From contig JAIOJX010000004.1 of NCBI GenBank assembly GCA_022376925.1, positions 4,340,001 to 4,404,000 of the forward strand: 64,000 nucleotides of DNA. The letters are read 5' to 3'. Below are positions 45,950 through 57,313 of this stretch, one piece after another (the stretch's first letter is position 1; every line of letters starts with the position of its first letter). Both the position numbers and the translations under genes were made by a program. The notes under the pieces are model-generated. The model saw only the letters and a list, made by a program, of their open reading frames with translations. It had not been told where the DNA came from and made no database searches. This stretch comes from Tragulus kanchil. Taxonomy: Eukaryota > Chordata > Mammalia > Artiodactyla > Tragulidae.

Positions 45950-46095
45950 GTCACCAACGTGGCTGTACTTCAGAACCCCTCAGGGAGACTGTTAGCATGC
46001 ATACTCTATGGTCCTGGCTTTGGGGTGGACCCCAGGAATTGGCATTTTGGATATAACTCCCCAAGAAATTCTTCAGCATCTGTAAGTTTCAGATC
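45950..46095 (+). repeat. MER5-type hAT element (copies 46957-47102 and partial 48159-48245)
   Basis: CAGAACCCCTCAGGGAGACT and TTTGGGGTGGACCCCAGGAA, then TTGGCATTTTGGATATAACT. Seen three times because pairs 13 and 14 overlap. Confidence 0.6.
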
Positions 46096-47015
46096 AATCC
46101 AGAGACCAGGTCCGAGACTGAGAACTTGGCACCAAGGACCTTTTCCTCCCAGTCACCCGCAGGGTAGGAATTAGGAGACCCGACAAGGTAGGGACTGCTC
46201 CGCTGGGATCTGAACTCAGGTCGGCTGGAACAGAAAGACCATTCCAGATCAAAGGGTAGCATGGAGCCTCAGGGCTTTGGGAACCCGCTGCACTAACCGT
46301 GAGCAGGGCGTTTCAGCTGGAAGGCAGTTAACTGGCTGAGGCTGTCCCACTGTCAGTGAGCCCTGAGTGACTGGAGGAGCAGGCGGCCCTTTGGGGGGGC
46401 ACTGTGTGAGCCATGTCTACACGCCTACTGCGGGCTGGAAGGCAGCGCCTGGTGGGAGAGGTGACGAGGCCCCGAGGGGGCGCATCTCAGGAAGCCGAGC
46501 CAAGGACCCTGGCTGGGAGCCAGAGACCTGTGTTCTGGGAGATTCTGACCTTTCTCTGCCTCAGTTTTCTGGTCTGTAAAACAGCATCACCATCTCTACT
46601 TCCTTCTCTGCTGATATGAAACTGCGAGGAAAGAGAGTCCATGGTCAAGGACAGTACATAATTACTCATCTAACTATGAATATAAATATATCTTCTTCTC
46701 AAGGGTATTTTTTGTTGACACAGGGTCTATTTGCCCGACTATGTTCCAAGCATTTTCCTTTATGTTAATTTACTTATAGACATGTTTGTAAAATCTTGAG
46801 CTCTAGGGACTTCCCCGGTAGTCCAGGGGTTAAGATGCTGAAGTGGGTGTGGGTTCAGTTCCTGGCTGGGGAACGAAGATTCCACCTGCCGCATGGCACA
46901 GCAAAAAACTTTTTCTTTAGTTAAAAAATAAAACCATGAGCTCCAAAGCCCATTGGGTCACCAACGTGGCTGTACTTCAGAACCCCTCAGGGAGACTGTT
47001 AGCATGCATACTCTA

Positions 47016-49306
47016 TGGTCCTGGCTTTGGGGTGGACCCCAGGAATTGGCATTTTGGATATAACTCCCCAAGAAATTCTTCAGCATCTGTAAGTTTCAGA
47101 TCAATCCAGAGACCAGGTTTGAGACTAAAACGCAGGCCTGAAGCCCCGAGTTCTGGCCCTTTCCTCCTCCTCATCAGCTGCCCCTGAGCTCCCTCAGGGG
47201 ATGAAGCCAGGGATGCGGATGTCTATGGCGAGCGGTGGTATCAGTGGCGACGAGTACCATTTACCTAGCACTGCAGTAGGCGCTTTACATGGCTTTTCTG
47301 TTTAACTGCTGCAGGGGATGAAAGGGAACATTTTTCACAGCAACACGGTCCCTTAGGACATTTGAGCATCCAGGGGCCAACGTTCACGCTGACCTGGAAA
47401 TAGGAGGGCGTGCCTGAGGTGTGGAGATACAGAGAAGCACACCTGAGACCACAGCGCCAGGGCCCGTGCCCCCGGGGAAGGGTGGTCTGGTAGCTCGGTT
47501 ACCTGGGGACAGGGCAGGCTGGCAGGAGGCGGGAGACATGGCTGTCCGCCACAAGGTGTGTGCCCGCTGCGTGCCCGTCTGTCCTGGGTGCCCGTGTGTC
47601 TCCCGTGCATGGCCGTGGCTGCTCTGTGCCGCATTGGAGTGCAGCGGCCCTCCTCCGCGGGCGCACGTGCAGGCGGTCCCTCTGTGTGCGGGGAGGATGT
47701 GCTGCTGCCGGCAAGGCTCTCGCCCGTGCTCGGGAGCTGCTGCGAACGTGTGTGCTGCAGGGTGTGCGTGCAGGTGTGCACACCAATGGTTGCGATGCAG
47801 GGATCCCTGAGACCCTGCCGAGCAGCGTGAGAAAGGTCCCTAGAGAAGCTGGTTTCCGTATTCGTGAGCCACCTCCACAGTTTGTGCACCAGCCTCAAAC
47901 CTGCTGGGTGCAGCCTGCCTGCAGACCTCAGCACTAGCTCTTCCCTCCGCCTGGTCTCCCCTAGATGAGCACGAGCCTCAGCGCCTCACCGTCGTCTTCC
48001 CTCAGACGTGACTTCTCAGGGATGTCCCCCTCGAGCACCCTATTTACTCTGCACACAGCCCCCCACCCGTGCCGTCTGCGGGCCTCCCACCCCTGCTGTT
48101 TCTCTCGTTAGGGTTTACCTTGTGACTTAGCTGTTCAGTTACTCACACATTTCTTGTTTGGTCCTGGCTTTGGGGGGTACCCCAGGAATTGGCATTTTGG
48201 ATATAACTCCCCAAGAAATTCTTCAGCATCTGTAAGTTTCAGATCAATCCAGAGACCAGGTTTGAGACTAAAACGCAGGCCTGAAGCCCCGAGTTCTGGC
48301 CCTTTCCTCCTCCTCATCAGCTGCCCCTGAGCTCCCTCAGGGGATGAAGCCAGGGATGCGGATGTCTATGGCGAGCGGTGGTATCAGTGGCGACGAGTAC
48401 CATTTACCTAGCACTGCAGTAGGCGCTTTACATGGCTTTTCTGTTTAACTGCTGCAGGGGATGAAAGGGAACATTTTTCACAGCAACACGGTCCCTTAGG
48501 ACATTTGAGCATCCAGGGGCCAACGTTCACGCTGACCTGGAAATAGGAGGGCGTGCCTGAGGTGTGGAGATACAGAGAAGCACACCTGAGACCACAGCGC
48601 CAGGGCCCGTGCCCCCGGGGAAGGGTGGTCTGGTAGCTCGGTTACCTGGGGACAGGGCAGGCTGGCAGGAGGCGGGAGACATGGCTGTCCGCCACAAGGT
48701 GTGTGCCCGCTGCGTGCCCGTCTGTCCTGGGTGCCCGTGTGTCTCCCGTGCATGGCCGTGGCTGCTCTGTGCCGCATTGGAGTGCAGCGGCCCTCCTCCG
48801 CGGGCGCACGTGCAGGCGGTCCCTCTGTGTGCGGGGAGGATGTGCTGCTGCCGGCAAGGCTCTCGCCCGTGCTCGGGAGCTGCTGCGAACGTGTGTGCTG
48901 CAGGGTGTGCGTGCAGGTGTGCACACCAATGGTTGCGATGCAGGGATCCCTGAGACCCTGCCGAGCAGCGTGAGAAAGGTCCCTAGAGAAGCTGGTTTCC
49001 GTATTCGTGAGCCACCTCCACAGTTTGTGCACCAGCCTCAAACCTGCTGGGTGCAGCCTGCCTGCAGACCTCAGCACTAGCTCTTCCCTCCGCCTGGTCT
49101 CCCCTAGATGAGCACGAGCCTCAGCGCCTCACCGTCGTCTTCCCTCAGACGTGACTTCTCAGGGATGTCCCCCTCGAGCACCCTATTTACTCTGCACACA
49201 GCCCCCCACCCGTGCCGTCTGCGGGCCTCCCACCCCTGCTGTTTCTCTCGTTAGGGTTTACCTTGTGACTTAGCTGTTCAGTTACTCACACATTTCTTGT
49301 TTGGCT
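47016..49306. repeat. Tandem direct duplication, pair 14 (offset 1143)
   Basis: Copy A 47016-48161 and copy B 48159-49306, with a TGG shared at the joint. One small change (GGGGTGGACC against GGGGGGTACC) sits right at the start of B. The rest appears identical. Confidence 0.93.
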
Positions 49307-51040
49307 CCCCTGCTAGAATGCAAGCAGGGATTTGTCTGTTTCTCTTCCTAGCTGTGAACAGTGCCTGACCCTTAGCTGTGTGCAGTAAACATCAGCTGAA
49401 TGAGTGAGTTCAGGCACCACCTGTACCTACTTGTTTCCTTTAAGCTGTCTAACTTTTGTGACTGAAATATCCCCTCTTTCACCTCTACCTGAGCAGGAAC
49501 ATACCTTTGAAGGATTTATTAGACTCCTTTTCCAATAAGCATGTGAAATTTACCTAACTAGTAAGATGTTAAGTACTAGGGTCCCATGTAAATCCTTCTG
49601 CTCCCATTTGAGCTCTGGGGGCACCACTCTCCGGGAATCCCTGGTCCAGTCCAATGCCTTCTCTGAAACGCATGGACAACATGAAGCTCAAAGAGGGTCA
49701 GGAACTAGTCCAACATCTTACCCATACTGACAGAAAGACACTGGAACCCGATTTCCTGATCTCCAGTTTGAGGGACAAGGGAGGGTGGAGCCGGATGGCT
49801 CAGTCTCTCCTCAGCTGGAGGCGAGTCGGACAGGCCTTGGCAATCAGGGAATGGCACGGGGCCTGGCGGGTTGGTAACCTCCTGCCCACTCAGGGCACAG
49901 GGCCCTCCTGGCTGCAGGCGTGCATACTGAGTGTGGGCGTCAGCCATTCCGAAGCCCTGCTCGAGGCCCCCAGCTGCTGCGAACGTTCAGGGTGTGCGTG
50001 CAGGTGTGCACACCAATGGTTGCGATGCAGGGATCCCTGAGACCCTGCCGAGCAGCGTGAGAAAGGTCCCTAGAGAAGCTGGTTTCCGTATTCGTGAGCC
50101 ACCTCCACAGTTTGTGCACCAGCCTCAAACCTGCTGGGTGCAGCCTGCCTGCAGACCTCAGCACTAGCTCTTCCCTCCGCCTGGTCTCCCCTAGATGAGC
50201 ACGAGCCTCAGCGCCTCACCGTCGTCTTCCCTCAGACGTGACTTCTCAGGGATGTCCCCCTCGAGCACCCTATTTACTCTGCACACAGCCCCCCACCCGT
50301 GCCGTCTGCGGGCCTCCCACCCCTGCTGTTTCTCTCGTTAGGGTTTACCTTGTGACTTAGCTGTTCAGTTACTCACACATTTCTTGTTTGGCTCCCCTGC
50401 TAGAATGCAAGCAGGGATTTGTCTGTTTCTCTTCCTAGCTGTGAACAGTGCCTGACCCTTAGCTGTGTGCAGTAAACATCAGCTGAATGAGTGAGTTCAG
50501 GCACCACCTGTACCTACTTGTTTCCTTTAAGCTGTCTAACTTTTGTGACTGAAATATCCCCTCTTTCACCTCTACCTGAGCAGGAACATACCTTTGAAGG
50601 ATTTATTAGACTCCTTTTCCAATAAGCATGTGAAATTTACCTAACTAGTAAGATGTTAAGTACTAGGGTCCCATGTAAATCCTTCTGCTCCCATTTGAGC
50701 TCTGGGGGCACCACTCTCCGGGAATCCCTGGTCCAGTCCAATGCCTTCTCTGAAACGCATGGACAACATGAAGCTCAAAGAGGGTCAGGAACTAGTCCAA
50801 CATCTTACCCATACTGACAGAAAGACACTGGAACCCGATTTCCTGATCTCCAGTTTGAGGGACAAGGGAGGGTGGAGCCGGATGGCTCAGTCTCTCCTCA
50901 GCTGGAGGCGAGTCGGACAGGCCTTGGCAATCAGGGAATGGCACGGGGGCCTGGCGGGGTTGGTAACCTCCTGCCCACTCAGGGCACAGGGCCCTCCTGG
51001 CTGCAGGCGTGCATACTGAGTGTGGGAGCGTCAGCCACAC
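48858..51040. repeat. Tandem direct duplication, pair 15 (offset 1087)
   Basis: Copy A about 48858-49950 and copy B about 49958-51040. The start of B (49958-49989) is a shortened and altered form of 48858-48903. It overlaps pair 14, so the GTGTGCGTGCAGGTGTGCAC stretch occurs at 47760, 48903 and 49990. Confidence 0.93.
49240..49410 (+). repeat. L2 3'-end fragment (another copy 50327-50497; left part also near 48097)
   Basis: CACACATTTCTTGTTTGGCT, GCTAGAATGCAAGCAGGGAT and AACATCAGCTGAATGAGTGA follow the L2 end pattern. Confidence 0.7.
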
Positions 51041-52584
51041 CTTCCCTCCCAGAAGTCTCGGGTCTGGGAGTCACTCCTGGGGGCCTGGGCACTCACACCT
51101 GGGCAAGAGACAGACCTGGGACTCACACCTGGCTCTCGCCTGCTACAGCAGGCGAGTTAGAGGCTGACTCTAGAGCCCCCTTTGCTGAGAGGATGCTGGG
51201 GTCGGGGGTGTGCATGGGGGAGGGGAAGGCTTGGCTGCCCCTGACCGTGAGCAGACCCAGAGAGGGCTGGAGAAGGGAGGGAGGCAGGTAGCACTCTAGC
51301 TGGCAGAGTTATGCAAAGCTAGGTTTGTGCAAAAGGATGAAGTTAAATCCCCCTCCGGTGTGCACAGGGTTTTATGCTTTAGACATCATTTCAGCATCTC
51401 ATTTGCTCACAGTGACTCTGCAAAGCAGATACAATCATCTCTGGTTTACTGATGAAGCTGAGCCCAGAGATGAGGTAGCCCGCACAGGATGCTGTGCTGA
51501 GGCAGCTGGCACAGGATACTCTGCTGGGCAGGACCTGGGAAGGGCGCCGGCTGCCCCTCTGAGTGGATGTGGTGAAGGAGGGCTGTCTGGGGGAGGGCGG
51601 GCAGGCGGAGTAGACACAGGAGTGAGAGGCAGCAGAGGGGAGGGTAGACCAGTTGCTAGTGAATCATGCAAACCTTTCTGAACCTGTTTCCTCATCTGTA
51701 AGACGGGTGTAACAGTCCCTCCAGCTCACAGCTTACAAAAATCAAATTAAACATAATGCAATTATGATAATAATGATAAATAAATGCCTGGAACCTAACG
51801 AGCGCTCAGTACACAGCAACTGGAGCAGTGAAAGTGAAGGGCACCCACCAAGTTCACCGATGGTGGGTGGCCACCCGCCACACCTGGAAGATTCCCGGCA
51901 GCTTCCCCAGCACCTTCTTCAGCAGATACGAGTGGCCTGAGATGGAAAGGGAGCTGACGGGCCTGGGTGCACGGGGCTGCAGGCGGGCTGGGCAGTCTGT
52001 CCCGGGGACCACGGGGAGGACGCCTCCCGAGAGAAGCGGCAGGTCCCCAGCCCCAGGACGCCCGGCTCCATGGCGCGGTCGGGGCAGCGAGGAGCTGGGA
52101 CTGCCGACATTATCATTCCTCCGGAGTTTTTTCTCCTCGTTATTTATTTTTCTGTGAGGAAGGAATGTGGGGAATTTACCACAGGGTGCTGGCCTTGCTT
52201 TCAGCGGGCTGAGCGGCCTCTTCTATGAGAGGGAAGCGGCAGAGACAGATGGCTGGGAGGCGAGGCGGAGGAGGGTCCCCGGGCCGAATCTGTGGCCCCA
52301 ACAACAGGGTGGTTATGTAACCCGCCCGGAGGCCCAGGGCAGACACCAAGGGGCTTCTGGGCTCTGGGCCGTGAGCCTGCTCCTGTACACAGCTAGCTCC
52401 TGGAACTCAACCCGGACCCCTCCAGTCACCCTCAGCCTCTGGGCGTGTCCAGAGTGGGTGTGTCCCTGTCAGAGGCGCCTTCTTCTCTAGCTGTCTTGAC
52501 TGGGGGTATGAGTGGAAGAGGGTAGGAGAGTAAGGGAGGGATTGCCTTGAGCCTTCCAGCCTCCACTAGGCTGCCCCATTGCTT
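51041..52584. other. Intronic single-copy stretch, GC-rich in the middle
   Basis: MIR-like cores at 51360-51480 (antisense) and 51655-51820 (sense). The GC-rich part 51950-52110 is followed by ATTATCATTCCTCCGGAG; no exon recognised. Confidence 0.45.
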
Positions 52585-52800
52585 GGAATGCTTCCACGAC
52601 TTAATCTTTTGAGGAGGGCATATGTCACCTCCTTCAGGAAGCCTTCCCAGATTGCTTCACCCTTTTCATTTCTCTTAGGCTCTATGTTCTCCCGGCACTC
52701 AATGGAATATTCTGCCCCTTGGATCGAACACTACCATTTGAGGTTTCATCTCTCTTTTCACCAACAGGCTTATTGCTATGTCCCTCTTTCCTTTCCCTGC
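52585..52800 (+). repeat. L2 fragment
   Basis: GTCACCTCCTTCAGGAAGCC and TTCCCAGATTGCTTCACCC are diagnostic L2 blocks. Confidence 0.75.
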
Positions 52801-52854
52801 TTCCTCCAGAAACTACTCTCTAGATCTATGATCTAGAATAGTAAGGAATCTGTT

Positions 52855-53402
52855 AAGTTCAGTTGCTCGGTCGTGCCTGACTCTTTGGGACCTCATGGAC
52901 TACAGCACACCAGGCTTCCCTGTCCTTTACCATCTCCTGGACCTTGCTCAACTCATGTCAGTTTGACTCAGTGATGCCATCCAACCATCTCATCCTCTGT
53001 CGTCCCCTTCTCCTTCTGCCTTCTATTTTTCCCATCATCAGGCTCTTTTCCAATGAGCCGTCTCTTTGCATCAGGTGATCAAAGTACGGGAGCTTCAGCT
53101 TCAGCATCAGTCCTTCCAATGAATGAATATTCAGGGCTGATTTCCTTTAGGATTGACTGGTTTGATCTCCTGGCAGTCCAAGGGACTCTCAAGAGTCTTC
53201 TCCAACACCACAGTTCAAAGGCATCAATTCTTCAGCGCTCAGCCTTCTTTATGGTCCACCTCTCACATCCATACATGACTACTGGGAAAACCATAGCTGT
53301 GTCTCTAAGACTTCTGTTGGCAAAGTGATGTCTCTGCTTTTTAATACGCCGTCTAGGTTTGTCATAGCTTTTCTTCCAAGGAGCAAGCGTCTTTTAATTT
53401 CA
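52855..53402 (-). repeat. BovB LINE 3' fragment (second copy 53917-54462)
   Basis: Antisense BovB: CATCTCATCCTCTGTCGTCC, CTGGCAGTCCAAGGGACTCT, CTTCTTTATGGTCCACCTCT. Both copies are inactive fragments; the second arises from pair 16. Confidence 0.93.
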
Positions 53403-53570
53403 GTCTTCAACAGATCTAGAGTTCGTCTCCTGTGATGAGTGGTGGATTAAAATGTGAAGGCAGATTTGGATGGTGGGAGCCTTCCTGGGGATGACCTCTG
53501 CTGAGTCTGGAGAGGACGGGACTAGTTCTGGCTGCAGGCTGCCACAGAGCCGAGAGGAGAGGCTACATCT

Positions 53571-53785
53571 GGGCGTCCCAGGTGGCACTAGTGGCAAGGG
53601 ACCGCATGCCAATGCAGGCAGACATAAGAGAGGCGGATTTGATCCCTGGGACAAGAAGATCCCCTGGAGGAGGGCACGGCGGCCCACCCAATATTCTTGC
53701 CTGGAGAATTCCATGGACAGAGGAGCCTGGTGGGTTACAGTCCAGGATCACAAAGAGTTGGACACGACTGAAGCGACCTGGCACG
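53571..53785 (+). repeat. BovA2 SINE (second copy 54631-54845)
   Basis: Sense BovA2: GGCGTCCCAGGTGGCACTAG, TATTCTTGCCTGGAGAATTC, CAAAGAGTTGGACACGACTG. Confidence 0.9.
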
Positions 53786-55699
53786 CCCTGGGCTGAGTAC
53801 TGATCCTGAATAAAACCCAGCACAGGTTGTGGGAAGTTCTCACTGCCCTCTTTCCTTTCCCTGCTTCCTCCAGAAACTACTCTCTAGATCTATGATCTAG
53901 AATAGTAAGGAATCTGTTAAGTTCAGTTGCTCGTGCCTGACTCTTTGGGACCTCATGGACTACAGCACACCAGGCTTCCCTGTCCTTTACCATCTCCTGG
54001 ACCTTGCTCAACTCATGTCAGTTTGACTCAGTGATGCCATCCAACCATCTCATCCTCTGTCGTCCCCTTCTCCTTCTGCCTTCTATTTTTCCCATCATCA
54101 GGCTCTTTTCCAATGAGCGTCTCTTTGCATCAGGTGATCAAAGTCACGGGAGCTTCAGCTTCAGCATCAGTCCTTCCAATGAATGAATATTCAGGGCTGA
54201 TTTCCTTTAGGATTGACTGGTTTGATCTCCTGGCAGTCCAAGGGACTCTCAAGAGTCTTCTCCAACACCACAGTTCAAAGGCATCAATTCTTCAGCGCTC
54301 AGCCTTCTTTATGGTCCACCTCTCACATCCATACATGACTACTGGGAAAACCATAGCTGTGTCTCTAAGACTTCTGTTGGCAAAGTGATGTCTCTGCTTT
54401 TTAATACGCCGTCTAGGTTTGTCATAGCTTTTCTTCCAAGGAGCAAGCGTCTTTTAATTTCAGTCTTCAACAGATCTAGAGTTCGTCTCCTGTGATGAGT
54501 GGTGGATTAAAATGTGAAGGCAGATTTGGATGGTGGGAGCCTTCCTGGGGATGACCTCTGCTGAGTCTGGAGAGGACGGGACTAGTTCTGGCTGCAGGCT
54601 GCCACAGAGCCGAGAGGAGAGGCTACATCTGGGCGTCCCAGGTGGCACTAGTGGCAAGGGACCGCATGCCAATGCAGGCAGACATAAGAGAGGCGGATTT
54701 GATCCCTGGGACAAGAAGATCCCCTGGAGGAGGGCACGGCGGCCCACCCAATATTCTTGCCTGGAGAATTCCATGGACAGAGGAGCCTGGTGGGTTACAG
54801 TCCAGGATCACAAAGAGTTGGACACGACTGAAGCGACCTGGCACGCCCTGGGCTGAGTACTGATCCTGAATAGACTAGACCCAGCCCTACTCCTGGCAGA
54901 GGCACAGGTTGTGGGAAGTTCTCACTCCCCTGCCCTAGCTCACCACGTTTTGTCTCCTGGATTAAGTGTTTTTCTCGGGAAGGGAAGGGTGTGGCGGTCC
55001 TTTCTGTTCACTCAAGGCTGCCAGGGCTGGGAAAACCAAGGCTGCTGCAGCAGGAGGGGCTCGTGGGCGGGGAGAGGCCTGGGAAGTGGGAGTCGGGTCT
55101 GAGCTCGGCTCCCTGGCAACCAGCCCTGTCCAGTTTGCCGTGCTTCTGGGGCTGCGTGTGCCTCTCTCTGGGTCACCACATCTGAGTCCCTGAAAATCTG
55201 CTTGTGGATGAGTGTTCTGACTGGTAGAGCAGGCGGGGGAAGGCGGTGGGCCCTGGCCTTTCGCAGAGGAGGCCCGCGCAGCATCAGCGAGCCACAAGCA
55301 GCACCTGTGGCCTTCGGGGTTCGCTGCCCGCCAAGGCCCACACCGACCTGACCTAGGAGCCCTTGACTTAGCCCACCACCCTGCGCTGCCTGCTCCCAGC
55401 CCCTGCCAGCAGGGAGACAGCAGGAGGTGCGCCAGCTTCCCAGCCTCCTGCTCCTGGGCCTCGGGCTCCTGAGCTTTCTCAACTAGTTGTCTCCTCCAAG
55501 CATCCTCTTTCTCTGAGGCCCCTGGGCCTGGTGGAGCAGGGCAGGAGCACCGATCTAGGAGTCTGGATGGATTGATGAAAGCTTCCTGGAGGAAGCGGCA
55601 GTTGGGCTGGGTCTGGGACGGCAGGTGGGGAGAGTGAGTGTGCTTTGCGGGCAGAGCTTCTTCCGCAGGAGGGGCCCGGGGCGTGGGGTCAGCCATTCC

Positions 55700-55860
55700 C
55701 CCGGCTGCAGCTCCACCCCACCTGACCCTGGCTGGCTGGGAGACCTGGACAGAGTCTGCTAACTCTCTGGGTCTCATTTTCCTCATCTGTAAAACAGAGG
55801 TAAAGGGCCTACTTTATGCGCTGCTGTGAGGATTCAACGAGAACATACATGCTACACCCT
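55700..55860 (+). repeat. MIR element
   Basis: GGTCTCATTTTCCTCATCTG, TAAAACAGAGGTAAAGG and TGTGAGGATTCAACGAGAAC in MIR order. Confidence 0.75.
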
Positions 55861-56029
55861 TAGCTTGGCAGCATCTGGTGCACCTCCCTTGGCCGTGGCA
55901 TCCTGATTGAGTTCATCATTTCTGCCAGACCCCTGGGGAAGGTGTCGGGGACAAGGAAGAAGCAGCTGAGGCCCCTGGCCCCAGGCTCCTGAGCTCTCTG
56001 GGGGACAATCAGACCCGGACCCTGACTGT

Positions 56030-56180
56030 TGCAAAGCAAGACTCTGGTTGGAGGCAGCATGGCCCACGTGACGGGTCCTGGACTGGGTGCTGGGCCACCC
56101 TGGGTTCGAATCCCACCTCTGCCTCTGACCAGCTGTGCCACCTTGAGGCAAGTCACGTCAGCCCCTCAATCTGTTCCTTC
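56030..56180 (+). repeat. MIR element, 5' part
   Basis: TGGGTTCGAATCCCACCTCT, GACCAGCTGTGCCACCTTGA and GGCAAGTCACGTCAGCCCCT. Confidence 0.75.
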
Positions 56181-56639
56181 TCCAAGGCAGAGCTGAGGGG
56201 ACCAAGGACCTCCCGGCTGCTGTAAATGAAACAAGGCTCCTGGCGTGGGGCGTGTGGTGAGCGTGCCCTGGAGGAGAACTCTCACTGAAACGAATAATAT
56301 GCAGAGTGAGAGGCTGTTAAGTGGTGCAGATCAAACACTGATGATCCAAGACTGAGCGTGTAGAAAGGACAGGAGACAGAGAAGCCTGCCGGGTGGAGAG
56401 GTCCGTGCAAAGCCACAGCGGAGGCTGCACGCACTGGGCAGGTGAGGGAACGGCGCACCTAGTGGAAGGTGCAGGGGGCAGGCCCTGGCGTCAGGTGCCC
56501 GGAATGCCAGGATGAGGGCCGGCTGCTCGATCCCCCAGGCCCTGGAGAGGCCCGACAGGAGCGCAGCCAGGCGGGAGAGAGATGGAGCTGGCAGCGGGGG
56601 GCGGGTAGATTGGCGGAGGAGAGGCTGGAGGCGGAGAGG

Positions 56640-56856
56640 CCATTTAAAAGGCTGTTGCAAAATCGGTTTTCCTGATAAAGAGCTAGGCTGAGTCATCTCT
56701 GGAGGAGAAGTCAGATCCAGCTCCTCCGCGCTGCCGTCGATGTGGGATTTTCCTCTTTGTCAGCTAGTCGATTGGCTGCCTTTCTGGGAGGCTTTCAGAA
56801 TTGAGGCCGGCTCAGCACCCAGGGGGACGCAGGGCAGCAGGGAGGACCCGACCAGA
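56640..56856 (+). promoter_or_regulatory. Weak candidate for an alternative first exon
   Basis: In order: TATA-like CATTTAAAAGG near 56641, a kappaB-type GGGATTTTCC at 56744-56753, an inverted CCAAT box (GATTGGCT) near 56771, and a donor-like GTGAGTAAA after GACCAGA near 56850. Each motif is common by chance and the CCAAT box sits downstream of the TATA-like site, which is not the usual order. Confidence 0.2.
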
Positions 56857-57313
56857 GTGAGTAAAGCAAGCCTTGGTGGTCTGGGGCGTGTGACGTAGGG
56901 TGCAGGGCATCCTTCTCTGGGTTCAGGTCCCCCCATCCAGCATTAAGGGAAAGGCGCGCGATGCCTTCTGACAGCCTGGTGGTGGCCAGGCTGGAGCTAG
57001 GTCTGGGGCTCTCCTCACTTCCATTCCTATCATCTCCCCTCGGGCAGTCCTTCTCACTTTAGTATGAATTATTCACCTCTGAGAGGAGGCCTGGCTATCT
57101 ATCTGCCGGGACTCAGTCAGGTTGCGCTCACCAGGACTCTGGCACGGATGGAGAACTCCCCAGGGGAGGGAGGCTGTGTCATTTCCTCCTTTCAGCAGGG
57201 AGGATGTGGGGCAGGGGCTGGCAAGGTAGCCAGGCCATTACTCAGGCCCAGTTCATCTTCCTGCCCCCAGCAGAGGCTGAGGTTGTGCAGGGGGCAGCCA
57301 TGGGTTCCTTCCT

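Larger units (their letters stand above)
45099..47116. repeat. Tandem direct duplication, pair 13 (offset 1009-1007)
   Basis: Copy A 45099-46107 and copy B 46108-47116 abut cleanly. The two ends share AGGTNNGAGACT, which could be microhomology or simply the place where an overlap was cut. Two single-base deletions in B lie near its start (46158, 46180). Confidence 0.93.
52782..54930. repeat. Tandem direct duplication, pair 16 (offset 1064-1060)
   Basis: Copy A 52782-53845 and copy B 53846-54930. A loses bases near 53810 relative to B (54867-54899). It carries a BovB fragment and a BovA2 SINE in each copy. Confidence 0.93.
54931..57313. other. Single-copy intronic stretch with MIR elements
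   Basis: Sense MIR copies at 55700-55860 and 56030-56180 are clear. A possible promoter lies at 56640-56856. No coding exon recognised. Confidence 0.45.
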
